From: Planctomycetota bacterium | GTDB lineage: Bacteria; Planctomycetota; PUPC01; JABMSA01; JAUWKK01 | Direction: 5' to 3' | Length of the DNA stretch: 33,837 nucleotides | Assembly: GCA_030614245.1 (NCBI GenBank) | Contig: JAUWKK010000001.1 | Coordinates: 1 to 33,837 of the forward strand | Shown here: positions 8,011 through 14,929 of the stretch, one piece after another | How positions within the stretch are numbered: the stretch's first letter is position 1 | How the letters are laid out: each line of letters opens with the position of its first letter | Position numbers and translations under genes: made by a program | The notes under the pieces: model-generated | The model's database searches: none | Seen by the model: the letters and a program-made list of their open reading frames with translations, nothing else | What the model was told of the DNA's origin: nothing

Positions 8011-8367
8011 TCAGTTCACAGCGGCTTTGGCCAATGTGCAGATTTCGTCGAATGCCCTCGGGTCGTTCACTGCCATTTCGGCCAGCATCTTGCGGTCGAT
8101 CTTAACATCGGCCTTGTTCATTCCGTTAATGAGTTCGCTGTAGCGGAGACCGCGCGTTCCGCAGGCGGCGTTGATGCGGACAATCCAAAGTCTTCGGAAC
8201 TGTCGTTTGCGCGCGCGACGGTCGCGATATGCGTAGCTTTCGGCCCGCAGGGCTGCCTCGACAGCGGTGCGATAGAGCCGATGGCGGCCGCCGACGTAGC
8301 CTTTGACGCGCTTCATCAGGCGTCTCTTCGCTCGCCTGCGTGCGGGAACACTTCTGGCTCTCGGCAC
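8011..8367 (-). CDS. rplT: 50S ribosomal protein L20
   Basis: A 118-residue basic protein needed for early assembly of the large subunit, with L20 signatures such as RAKRRLMKRVKGYVGGR, YRDRRARKRQFRRLW and NGMNKADVKIDRKMLAE. In many bacteria L20 also represses translation of the infC-rpmI-rplT mRNA. A long leader (8368-8483) containing imperfect inverted heptamer arms precedes it, and AAGGAG-type bases stand just before ATG 8367. Normal length, no anomalies. Confidence 0.97.
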   Translation of the reverse strand: MPRARSVPARRRAKRRLMKRVKGYVGGRHRLYRTAVEAALRAESYAYRDRRARKRQFRRLWIVRINAACGTRGLRYSELINGMNKADVKIDRKMLAEMAVNDPRAFDEICTLAKAAVN

Positions 8368-8401
8368 TGTAATCTCCTTCGGTGGTGTGCCTGCCGTTCC
8401 A

Positions 8402-8466
8402 GAAAGTTGAGAGGTGAGAAGAGCGTTCTTCTCCTTCTACTGCTCTACTTTCAACTCTCTCCTCAC
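8402..8466. repeat. Imperfect inverted heptamer-like arms in the rpmI-rplT gap
   Basis: In the 116-nt gap between rpmI and rplT, GAAAGTTGAGAG (8402-8413) faces CTTTCAACTCTC (8448-8459). On the transcribed strand the 12-bp stem has one G-U pair and one mismatch. Both arms continue with related 7-base steps (AGTTGAG, AGGTGAG; TCTACTT, TCAACTC, TCTCCTC). The layout resembles the blocks at 1602-1705 and 13842-13912. Confidence 0.6.
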
Positions 8467-8483
8467 TCAGGCGGGCAGGCGGG

Positions 8484-8687
8484 TCAGTTGGGCTTATAGG
8501 CGAGGCAGCGGCTGATGTCTCTCGTTTCTGCTTTTGAGACGGCGGCGTCGCGGCGGAGTTGGCGCACTTTCTTGCCGCGCTTGTGCGCCATCAGGTGGCT
8601 CTTGCCGGCATGGCGGCGGACGACCTTGCCATTCTTGGTCAATCTCACTCGCGCCCTCAATCCTTTATGTGTCTTAAGTTTAGGCAT
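8484..8687 (-). CDS. rpmI: 50S ribosomal protein L35
   Basis: A 67-residue L35 starting MPKLKTHKGLRARVR, with the conserved SHLMAHKRGKKVRQLR. The start is ATG 8687, preceded by AGAGGA in the transcript; the frame is open 45 nt further upstream, but that part reads through the hairpin-rich leader and is not part of the protein. It sits between infC and rplT, the standard order. The C-terminus (CLAYKPN) is ordinary. Confidence 0.96.
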   Translation of the reverse strand: MPKLKTHKGLRARVRLTKNGKVVRRHAGKSHLMAHKRGKKVRQLRRDAAVSKAETRDISRCLAYKPN

Positions 8688-8701
8688 TGTCAATTTCCTC
8701 T

Positions 8702-8762
8702 GTGCCCATTCAGGGCACGTAAACAATTCCATCTCACGGCGTGAGAGACCGGATGCATCCGG
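8702..8762 (-). promoter_or_regulatory. Cluster of three perfect hairpins in the infC-rpmI leader
   Basis: Three perfect inverted repeats fill the space between the infC stop and the rpmI ribosome site: GTGCCC/GGGCAC with a 5-nt loop (8702-8718), TCTCAC/GTGAGA with a 3-nt loop (8732-8746), and the 14-base palindrome CCGGATGCATCCGG (8749-8762). None is followed by a T run, so a terminator is unlikely. The position just upstream of rpmI is where E. coli carries the L20 translational operator. A regulatory role is inference. Confidence 0.5.
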
Positions 8763-8771
8763 CCCCGCCCG

Positions 8772-9278
8772 CTATTTCGGGATAAGAATGACCAGCATCT
8801 TCCGGCCTTCCATCTTCGGCATCTGCTCGACCTTTGCCACGTCTTGGAGTTCGCTGACGAACCTCTCTATCATCTCGCGGCCAAGTTGGGTATGCACCAT
8901 CTCGCGCCCCTTGAACGTCACGGTAACCTGCACACGATGGCCCTCGACAAGGAACTCTCTTGCGTGGTTGACGCGGTACCCGACGTCGTGCGTGCTGGTC
9001 TTCGGGTGGAGGCGTATCTCCTTGATTTGGCTCCCTCGATGCTGCCTGCCCTGGTGCTGGCGTTTTTTCTGGCGATACTTGTGCTTGCCGTAGTCGAGAA
9101 TCTTGCAGACGGTCGGCTCGGAATCCCCGGCCACCTCGACAAGGTCCAAACCGGCTTCTTTCGCCATTCGAAGGCCCTCTTCGATAGGCACCACCCCCAC
9201 CTGTTGCCCGTCTTGTGCAATCAGGCGGATGATGTCTACCTTGATCTGGTCATTTATTCTCAATCTTCTTTGAGGCAT
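8772..9278 (-). CDS. infC: Translation initiation factor IF-3
   Basis: A 168-residue IF-3 with both domains: N-terminal (RRLRINDQIKVDIIRLI, then LDLVEVAGDSEPTVCKI) and C-terminal (KEIRLHPKTSTHDVGYR through KMLVILIPK). IF-3 binds 30S and controls start-codon fidelity. ATG 9278 is preferred: AGAGGAG lies just upstream, whereas the possible TTG at 9293 has no ribosome site. The AUU start known for E. coli infC is not needed here. Upstream are two hairpins in the thrS-infC gap. Confidence 0.95.
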   Translation of the reverse strand: MPQRRLRINDQIKVDIIRLIAQDGQQVGVVPIEEGLRMAKEAGLDLVEVAGDSEPTVCKILDYGKHKYRQKKRQHQGRQHRGSQIKEIRLHPKTSTHDVGYRVNHAREFLVEGHRVQVTVTFKGREMVHTQLGREMIERFVSELQDVAKVEQMPKMEGRKMLVILIPK

Positions 9279-9320
9279 CCACTCCTCTGTCAACAGGGGT
9301 ATTCAAACGAGCCCGAAGCT

Positions 9321-9338
9321 GCACTCAAGCATGAGTGC
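9321..9338 (-). promoter_or_regulatory. Hairpin in the infC leader
   Basis: GCACTCA and TGAGTGC form a perfect 7-bp stem around a 4-nt loop, 43 nt before the infC start. No T run follows on the transcribed strand. It may pair with or compete against the neighbouring hairpin at 9358-9379; its function is unknown. Confidence 0.4.
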
Positions 9339-9357
9339 CCCGGCCCGAGCAGTCTCG

Positions 9358-9379
9358 AAAAGGCGGCTACGCCCCGCCT
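9358..9379 (-). terminator. Possible weak terminator or attenuator after thrS
   Basis: Directly after the thrS stop, the transcript reads AGGCGG, a 7-nt loop, CCGCCT and then three more Ts (four in all from the stem end). The 6-bp GC stem with a short T tract could give partial termination before infC. The T tract is short, so full termination is doubtful. Confidence 0.35.
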
Positions 9380-9384
9380 GCTGC

Positions 9385-11280
9385 TCATCCTTTATTATCG
9401 ACCTCTTCCGACAGCTTTGCAATAGTCTCTTCCAGGGATAACGACCCCAGCGGTCCTTTTTTCTTGCTTCGCAGCGAAGCAGTGCCGTCGTTTACTTCGC
9501 GGTCGCCGATGATCAGCATGTACGGGACCTTCTCGATTGTGGCTTGTCGGACCTTCGCTCCGGTCTTCTCCTGCCGGTCGTCGAGGCCGGCTCTCAGCCC
9601 GGCAGCCTTTAGCCTGTCGACTATCCGCCGGGATGCTTCGAGATGCGCGTCGGCGATTGGCAGCACGCGGACCTGCTCGGGGGCCAGCCACAGCGGGAAG
9701 TCGCCGGCATAGTGCTCGATCAGTATCCCGAGGAACCGCTCGATGGACCCCAGGATCGCCCGGTGGATGACGACGGGCCGATGTTCGGCTCCGTCGGCCC
9801 CAATATACGTAAGATCGAAGCGCTCGGCGAACATCACGAGGTCTAGCTGCACGGTGGCGCATTGCCAGCTTCGGCCGCTGGCGTCGCGGATGTGGAAGTC
9901 GATCTTCGGCCCGTAGAAAGCTCCATCGCCTTCGTTGATCGTGTATTCGAGGCCCCGGCCGTCGAGCGCCTCGCGCAGCGCATCTGTGGCCTGGTCCCAC
10001 AGTTCGTCGGGGCCCATGGCATCTTCCGGCTTGGTGGAAAGCTCGAGGGTGTAATCCATCCCGAAAGTCGTGTAGGCGTAATCGGCCAGGTCGATGAGGC
10101 GGTTGACCTCGTCGGTGATCTGCTCGGGGAGCAGAATGATATGCGCGTCATCCTGGGTGATATGCCTGACGCGCATCAGGCCATGCTTGACACCTGTCTT
10201 CTCGCGGCGGTGCACGATGCCGAGTTCTGCGTATCGGATGGGCAGTTCGCGATAGCTGTGCATGCGCGTCTTATAGATAAGCGCGTGGGCGGGACAGTTC
10301 ATCGGCTTTACGGCCATCTCGACATCGTCGGACATCGTGAAGTACATGTGCTCGCGGTAGTGATCGAGATGCCCCGAGCGCTCCCATAGCTCCCGCTTGA
10401 GTATCAGCGGCGTGCGGACTTCGAGGTAATCGTAGTCCTTGAGCACATTCTGCCACCATTCGGTCAAAGCATTGAATAATATGGCTCCCTTTGGATGCCA
10501 GAATGCGGCCGCGGGGGCTTCATCGTGCATGCTGAACAGGTCTAGCTGCTTTCCAAGCTTGCGGTGGTCTCTGCGTTCGGCTTCTTCGCGGAGCCTGCGG
10601 TATTCCTTGAGTGCGGCCCTGTCGGCGAAGGCGACGCCCCAGATGCTGGACAGCATCGGATTAGCTTCGCTGCCGAGCCAATAATGCCCGGCGATGTTGG
10701 TGAGCATGAACGCGCCGAGCGCACCGGTGCCGGGAACGTGCGGGCCGCGGCAGAGGTCTTCAAAGTCGCCGTTGCGATAGAAGCTGATCGCTTCGCCTTC
10801 AGGCAGTTTCTCGAGCAGCTCGACCTTGTAAGTCTGCCCGGCCTCGCGCATCTTTTCGAGAGCTTCGTCTCTGGTGAGTTCGAAACGTTCGAAGGGTATA
10901 TCCTCCTTGATGATGCGCTTCATTTCGGCTTCGATTTCCGGCAGGCCGTCGGGCTTGATGGCCGTGTCGAATTCATAATAGAATCCGTCTTCGACGGCCG
11001 GCCCGATGCCGAGCTTGACGTCCTCGTGCATGCGGCATACTGCCTGTGCCATCACGTGCGCCGTACTGTGCCGGAGCACACTGAGGCCCTCGGGGCTGTC
11101 GGCGGCGATCAGGTGTACTTCGCCTTCGGCGGGGGCCGGGGCGCTCAGATCGACCATATTGCCGTCGATCTTCGCCGCGACGACCCTGCCTTTGCCCTTG
11201 CGCGGTGCGGGTACGTTCGTCAGCGGACTTCCTGCTTCCACTTCTACTGTTGAGCCGTCCGGCAGGATTACCCTTACCAC
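9385..11280 (-). CDS. thrS: Threonyl-tRNA synthetase
   Basis: A 631-residue class II synthetase that charges tRNA-Thr. Domains in order: TGS (VRVILPDGSTVEVEAG, residues 2-17), editing domain with HSTAHVMAQA (71-80) for removing mischarged serine, catalytic core with MKPMNCPAH (zinc-binding Cys) and the motif 2 region HRREKTGVKHGLMRVR, and the anticodon-binding domain at the C-terminus. Start: GTG 11280 has AGGTG 6 nt upstream and gives the usual short N-terminus; an in-frame TTG at 11304 is possible but lacks a ribosome site. It follows a tRNA-Val gene by about 40 nt and is probably on the same transcript. No T-box is visible. Confidence 0.95.
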   Translation of the reverse strand: MVRVILPDGSTVEVEAGSPLTNVPAPRKGKGRVVAAKIDGNMVDLSAPAPAEGEVHLIAADSPEGLSVLRHSTAHVMAQAVCRMHEDVKLGIGPAVEDGFYYEFDTAIKPDGLPEIEAEMKRIIKEDIPFERFELTRDEALEKMREAGQTYKVELLEKLPEGEAISFYRNGDFEDLCRGPHVPGTGALGAFMLTNIAGHYWLGSEANPMLSSIWGVAFADRAALKEYRRLREEAERRDHRKLGKQLDLFSMHDEAPAAAFWHPKGAILFNALTEWWQNVLKDYDYLEVRTPLILKRELWERSGHLDHYREHMYFTMSDDVEMAVKPMNCPAHALIYKTRMHSYRELPIRYAELGIVHRREKTGVKHGLMRVRHITQDDAHIILLPEQITDEVNRLIDLADYAYTTFGMDYTLELSTKPEDAMGPDELWDQATDALREALDGRGLEYTINEGDGAFYGPKIDFHIRDASGRSWQCATVQLDLVMFAERFDLTYIGADGAEHRPVVIHRAILGSIERFLGILIEHYAGDFPLWLAPEQVRVLPIADAHLEASRRIVDRLKAAGLRAGLDDRQEKTGAKVRQATIEKVPYMLIIGDREVNDGTASLRSKKKGPLGSLSLEETIAKLSEEVDNKG

Positions 11281-11320
11281 GATAGACACCTGCGCATTAT
11301 TCAAGATGAGCCGCAGCGGG

Positions 11321-11397
11321 TGGTGGGCGATACAGGATTCGAACCTGTGACCTCATGCGTGTCGAGCATGCGCTCTAGCCGGCTGAGCTAATCGCCC
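11321..11397 (-). tRNA. tRNA-Val (anticodon GAC)
   Basis: A complete cloverleaf: acceptor GGGCGAU/AUCGCCC, D stem GCUC/GAGC, anticodon stem CAUGC/GCAUG, T stem ACAGG/CCUGU with loop UUCGAAU, discriminator A73 and a genomically encoded CCA (77 nt in all). The anticodon loop is UCGACAC, giving GAC, which reads the valine codon GUC; A35, C36 and A73 match valine identity. Position 33 is C (template base 11364) instead of the almost invariant U. The gene sits between rplQ and thrS, behind its own candidate promoter. Confidence 0.95.
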
Positions 11398-11485
11398 ATC
11401 GACTGCGGCCCGTCATCCAGCCGATTGGGTCAAGTTGTCACGTCTGCGGCCGGCCTGTTGCCAGAGACCGGCAGTCCAGCATAAT

Positions 11486-11514
11486 ACTATAGCGCCATTT
11501 CGCGGCTGCTTCAA
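11486..11514 (-). promoter_or_regulatory. Sigma-70 type promoter for tRNA-Val-thrS-infC-rpmI-rplT-pheS
   Basis: On the minus strand, TTGAAG (-35, 11509-11514) and TATAGT (-10, 11486-11491) are exactly 17 nt apart, matching TTGACA/TATAAT at 4 of 6 and 5 of 6 positions. The -35 box overlaps the last codons of rplQ. Transcription would begin near 11479, about 80 nt before the tRNA. No terminator is seen after rplQ, so read-through from the alpha operon is also possible. Confidence 0.55.
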
Positions 11515-12077
11515 GGCTCTTCGTCGGCGTCCTCTTCCGGTTCTTCGGGGACTGCATCGTCGGGAGCATCACGAGCGGGTGCTTCTTCGGCCTGAAGGGC
11601 TTCTTGTTCGGCGGGCTCCGGCTCTTCGCTTGCCTGTGGCTCGGGTGCCTTGGGTGCAGCCGGTGCGGATGTCTTTTCCTTGACCCGCATCTCGGCCTCG
11701 ACGAGCTCGAAGAGCACCTGCGGGGCGTTGTCGCCGAGACGATGCGTATGCCAATGCAGGATTCTGGTGTAGCCTCCGGGACGGTCCACGTAGCGAGGAC
11801 CGATCACCTCGAAGACCTTTCTGACGGCGTCCCTGTCGGCGAGAATCTTCATTGCTCTCCGTCGTGCTGCAAAATCTCCTCGCTTGCCCAGGGTGATGAC
11901 TCTTTCAGCCAGCCTTCGAGCTTCTCTCGCCTTGGCGGGCGTGGTGATGATCCGTTCCATGTGGCCGGCTTCGTCATTGGGGTTGGCCAGGAAAAGGTTG
12001 CGGACGAGTGACCTTACCAGGGCGCGTCGTGGCCCTGTTTTCCGGCCCAGCTTTCGGCCGCTCTTTCTATGACGCAT
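11511..12077 (-). CDS. rplQ: 50S ribosomal protein L17 with long acidic C-terminal tail
   Basis: Residues 1-132 are a normal L17 (MRHRKSGRKLGRKTGPRRA, ERIITTPAKAREARRLAE, KVFEVIGPRYVDRPGGYTRI), with a small insertion ANPNDEAG near residues 31-38. Residues 133-188 are a tail of about 55 residues rich in Glu, Ala and Pro and lacking predicted structure. L17 lies near the exit tunnel of the large subunit. The start is ATG 12077, only 2 nt after the rpoA stop, so the two are coupled. The tail is in frame and clearly coding, because the stop comes at its end and the composition is protein-like; its role is unknown. Confidence 0.95.
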   Translation of the reverse strand: MRHRKSGRKLGRKTGPRRALVRSLVRNLFLANPNDEAGHMERIITTPAKAREARRLAERVITLGKRGDFAARRRAMKILADRDAVRKVFEVIGPRYVDRPGGYTRILHWHTHRLGDNAPQVLFELVEAEMRVKEKTSAPAAPKAPEPQASEEPEPAEQEALQAEEAPARDAPDDAVPEEPEEDADEEP

Positions 12078-12079
12078 TG

Positions 12080-13111
12080 CTACGTTCCTTCCGAGGTCGT
12101 TTTTTCAATCAGCATTCCAACACCGAGTCCGAGGGCTTCGAGACTGGCCTTGATATCATGGAATGATGTCTTGCCGAGATTACGCAATGAGAGCAATTCG
12201 ACTTCTGACATGCGAACCAGTTCACCAGCGGTCTTGATGCCTTGTGTTTCGAGGCAATTTGAAGCTCTGACGGTGAGGCCCAGTTGATCGATTGGTGTGT
12301 TGAGTTTTTCATCGAGACCTTCGGGCTTGGCGGTATCTTCCCGGACATCGGCGACGGGTTCCGGTGTCGGTGCGGGCAATTCAGGTGCCTCGCGGCCGAG
12401 GTCCTGGTATTGGACGAAGGGATCGAGATGCCGTCTGAGGATTTTTGCGGCCTCGACGATGGCTTCTTCAGGTGTGATCGAGCAATCTGTCCACACCTGT
12501 AGTATCAAGCGGTCGAAGTTTGTCATCTGGCCCACGCGGGTATCTTCAGCGGCGTAGCTGACGCGCGTAACGGGCGAGAACATCGAGTCGACGGCGATAA
12601 GCCCGATCGGTTCGCGCTCGTTCTCGCCGGCCATGACATATCCCCTGCCGCGCTTGCATTCCATCGTCAACTCGACGGGCGTGTCATCGGCCGTGACGGT
12701 GAACAGCAGCAGATCTTTGTTCAGGATGGTCACGTCGGGGTCCGTCTGGATCATTCCGGCGGTCACCTCGCCCGGTTCGGTGACGCTGAGCGAGATGGTC
12801 TTGACGACCCCCTGCTCGCAGTCCATACGCAGGCGGATCTGCTTGACGTTGAGGATGATATCGGTGACATCTTCCACAACGCCGGGGATGGTTGTGTATT
12901 GATGGGGCACGCCTTCGATTCGGACGGTGGTGATGGCAGCGCCTTCGAGCGAGGAAAGCAGCACTCGCCTGAAACTGTTGCCGATTGTCGTTGCGAATCC
13001 ACGCTCGAACGGTTCGGCGGTGAATTTCCCATACTGCTGCGTCAGAGTCTCGCGCTCGGGCACCAGCCGCGTGGGCATCTCGAAGCTTTTCCACCTCTTT
13101 CGCTGAGGCAT
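12080..13111 (-). CDS. rpoA: DNA-directed RNA polymerase alpha subunit
   Basis: A 343-residue alpha subunit. The N-terminal domain, for dimerisation and beta/beta' assembly, includes PFERGFATTIGNSFRRVLLSS (35-54 region). A proline-rich linker (APELPAPTPEPVADV) joins it to the C-terminal domain with TVRASNCLETQGI, where Arg, Asn and Cys match the DNA-contacting residues 265, 268 and 269 of E. coli. In the second contact loop LGKTSF replaces LGKKSL, so one contact lysine is Thr. Start ATG 13111 has GGAGG about 10 nt upstream. Gene order rpsD-rpoA-rplQ is standard. Confidence 0.97.
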   Translation of the reverse strand: MPQRKRWKSFEMPTRLVPERETLTQQYGKFTAEPFERGFATTIGNSFRRVLLSSLEGAAITTVRIEGVPHQYTTIPGVVEDVTDIILNVKQIRLRMDCEQGVVKTISLSVTEPGEVTAGMIQTDPDVTILNKDLLLFTVTADDTPVELTMECKRGRGYVMAGENEREPIGLIAVDSMFSPVTRVSYAAEDTRVGQMTNFDRLILQVWTDCSITPEEAIVEAAKILRRHLDPFVQYQDLGREAPELPAPTPEPVADVREDTAKPEGLDEKLNTPIDQLGLTVRASNCLETQGIKTAGELVRMSEVELLSLRNLGKTSFHDIKASLEALGLGVGMLIEKTTSEGT

Positions 13112-13139
13112 TCTTTAGTCCTCCCGACTATCCTGCCCG

Positions 13140-13178
13140 CCCGCCGGCGGGTCGGACGTCTGCGCGGCCTGAAGGCCG
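13140..13178. repeat. Two GC-rich palindromes in the rpsD-rpoA gap
   Basis: CCCGCCGGCGGG (13140-13151) is a perfect 12-base palindrome, and CGGCC-TGAA-GGCCG (13165-13178) is a perfect 5-bp hairpin with a tetraloop. They fill much of the 73-nt gap before rpoA. There is no T run, so they are more likely RNA-processing or REP-like sites than terminators. Confidence 0.55.
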
Positions 13179-13184
13179 GGTATA

Positions 13185-13811
13185 CTATTTGGAACAGAAC
13201 TCTACAATCAACTGCTCTCGCACGGACACGGAGACGTCGTCGCGTGTCGGCAGTGTGGCGACGTTGATCTCCAGTTTGTCCGGTTCAATTTCTATCCAGG
13301 CCGGGCGTTCGCGGCCCTTGGTGGCTTCCAGGCTTTCGCTGACGGTCTTGCGAATTTTCTCTCGCTCGCTGAGAGTGATCTTGTCGTGCAGCTTCAGGCC
13401 GTAGGAAGCGACATCCACTCTGTGGTCATTGACGCGGACGTGCCCGTGATTGACGAGTTGTCGAGCCGCGGCTCTCGAGGGGGCCATTCCGGCCAGGAAG
13501 ACTACGTTGTCAAGGCGCCGTTCGAGGGCCGTGAGCAGGTTTTCGCCCGTATTGCCTCTGGTGCGCTCGGCCTTGCGGAAGTAGTTGCGAAACTGCTTCT
13601 CGAAGATGCCGTATGCGCGCTTGACTTTCTGTTTTTCTCGAAGCTGTATGCCGAATTCCGAGAACTTACCCCGGCGCCACGAGTGGGCTCCGGGCGGGTA
13701 ATCCCGGCGGCTCAGCGCGCACCTCGCCGTATCGCAACGGGTGCCCTTCAGGAAGAGCTTCATACCCTCGCGGCGGCAGAGCTTACACTTGGGTCCGGTG
13801 TATCGAGCCAA
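13185..13811 (-). CDS. rpsD: 30S ribosomal protein S4 (zinc-binding form)
   Basis: A 208-residue S4, a primary 16S rRNA binder. The N-terminus holds four cysteines (Cys9, Cys12, Cys26, Cys31), a complete zinc site as in the C+ paralogue. The S4 RNA-binding domain runs from about 97 to 160 (RRLDNVVFLAGMAPSRAAARQLV). The start ATG is at 13811 with a strong GGAGG. In several bacteria S4 represses its own operon; the 103-nt leader here is repeat-rich but not recognisably a known S4 site. Confidence 0.97.
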   Translation of the reverse strand: MARYTGPKCKLCRREGMKLFLKGTRCDTARCALSRRDYPPGAHSWRRGKFSEFGIQLREKQKVKRAYGIFEKQFRNYFRKAERTRGNTGENLLTALERRLDNVVFLAGMAPSRAAARQLVNHGHVRVNDHRVDVASYGLKLHDKITLSEREKIRKTVSESLEATKGRERPAWIEIEPDKLEINVATLPTRDDVSVSVREQLIVEFCSK

Positions 13812-13841
13812 TGTTTCCTCCTTGGACGGATATGTTGAAGA

Positions 13842-13912
13842 GGCTTCAGTCCTCAGGCTTCAGGAGAAAAGATGCAGGCGGCATGCCTGAAGTCCGTAGC
13901 CTGTAGCCTGTT
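13842..13912. repeat. Degenerate heptamer block with inverted arms before rpsD
   Basis: Left arm: GGCTTCA, GTCCTCA, GGCTTCA (13842-13862). Right arm: GCCTGAA, GTCCGTA, GCCTGTA, GCCTGTT (13885-13912). CTTCAGG (13858-13864) and CCTGAAG (13886-13892) pair perfectly. The 7-base period and opposed arms mirror the block at 1602-1705, with different unit sequence. The right arm reaches almost to the rpsK stop codon. Confidence 0.7.
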
Positions 13913-13914
13913 AA

Positions 13915-14304
13915 TCAGACGCGCCGCCTCTTGCGCGGGCGGCAGCCGTTGTGCGGCAGCGGGGTTACGTCATCGATACCCTTTATCTCCAATCCGGCGG
14001 CCTGAAGCGACCTTATGGCGGATTCGCGGCCTGAACCGGGGCCTTTCACTTGGACCTGTACTTGCCTCATTCCCATCTTGACGGCCTTTTGTGCGACGGC
14101 TTCGGCGGCTCGTTGTGCGGCGAAAGGTGTGCTCTTGCGCGAGCCCTTCATGCCGATCGTGCCGGCGCTGGCCCAACACATGACGTCGCCGTTGTTATCG
14201 GTGATGGTGATGATGGTATTATTGAAAGTGGCTTTGATGTGGGCTACGCCATGGCTGACGTGCTGCCTGACGCTGCGTCGGCTTTCTCTCTTGCCTTTCG
14301 CCAT
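13915..14304 (-). CDS. rpsK: 30S ribosomal protein S11
   Basis: A 129-residue S11 with the conserved HIKATFNNTIITITDNNGD, SAGTIGMKGSRKSTPFAAQ and the C-terminal DVTPLPHNGCRPRKRRRV. S11 lines the mRNA exit platform of the 30S. ATG 14304 is preceded by AGGAGAC in the transcript. The gap to rpsM is 57 nt. No anomalies. Confidence 0.97.
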   Translation of the reverse strand: MAKGKRESRRSVRQHVSHGVAHIKATFNNTIITITDNNGDVMCWASAGTIGMKGSRKSTPFAAQRAAEAVAQKAVKMGMRQVQVQVKGPGSGRESAIRSLQAAGLEIKGIDDVTPLPHNGCRPRKRRRV

Positions 14305-14361
14305 TTGATGCGGGTCTCCTGTATACTGTTACAATAGCCGGTAGCGTGCTTCAGCCTGGGG

Positions 14362-14745
14362 TCAGCCTTTGCCCGGTGCGGTTTTCTTGCCGGCGACGGT
14401 ACGTTTTCGGCCTTTTTTTGTTCGGGCATTCGTGCGCGTTCGCTGCCCGCGGCAGGGCAAGCCCCGGCGGTGGCGCAGGCCTCGATAGCAGCCGATCTCG
14501 CGCAGGCGCGATATGTTCTGTGCAACCTGTCGGCGCAGTTCGCCTTCGACTCTGACGTTTGCGTCGATCACCGATGCGAGACGGCTCAGTTCGTCTTCGG
14601 TCAGGTCGCGCCCGCGTGTGGACGGTTCGATTCCCGTCTCTTTGCAGATGCGTGCTGCCGTGGTGTGGCCTACTCCGTGGATATAAGTGAGCCCGATAAC
14701 TATGCGCTTGTTGTTCGGTACGTCTACGCCGATTAATCTGGGCAT
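14362..14745 (-). CDS. rpsM: 30S ribosomal protein S13
   Basis: A 127-residue S13, part of the 30S head that contacts the P-site tRNA and the large subunit. It opens MPRLIGVDVPNNKRIVIGLTYI, contains the conserved RLREIGCYRGLRHRRGLP and TRTNARTKKG, and ends in a basic tail. ATG 14745 follows GAGGTG. It lies 50 nt downstream of rpmJ, the standard infA-rpmJ-rpsM order. Confidence 0.97.
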   Translation of the reverse strand: MPRLIGVDVPNNKRIVIGLTYIHGVGHTTAARICKETGIEPSTRGRDLTEDELSRLASVIDANVRVEGELRRQVAQNISRLREIGCYRGLRHRRGLPCRGQRTRTNARTKKGRKRTVAGKKTAPGKG

Positions 14746-14795
14746 CTCGACATCACCTCGCTACGTTTGGCCCGCGTTGGGCGCATTGTCTCCTG

Positions 14796-14909
14796 TCAGC
14801 CCTGACGCTGTTTGTGCCGGGGATTCGTACAGATCACTCTCAAGACGCCTTTGCGCCGTACGAGCTTGCAGTTCTCGCAGACGCGCCTGACAGATGCTCT
14901 CACTTTCAT
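14796..14909 (-). CDS. rpmJ: 50S ribosomal protein L36 (zinc-binding form)
   Basis: A 37-residue protein, MKVRASVRRVCENCKLV to HKQRQG, with the L36 zinc ligands Cys11, Cys14, Cys27 and His32 all present. L36 sits near the peptidyl-transferase side of 23S rRNA. It starts at ATG 14909, 20 nt after the infA stop. Too short for most ORF callers but unambiguous by sequence and position. Confidence 0.96.
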   Translation of the reverse strand: MKVRASVRRVCENCKLVRRKGVLRVICTNPRHKQRQG

Positions 14910-14929
14910 CGCTCATCCTCGCTGTGTGG

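Noticed and set aside
8749..8762. The CCGGATGCATCCGG palindrome as a protein operator
   Set aside because: It lies inside a transcript between two co-transcribed genes, next to other RNA-like hairpins, so an RNA role is more likely than repressor binding.
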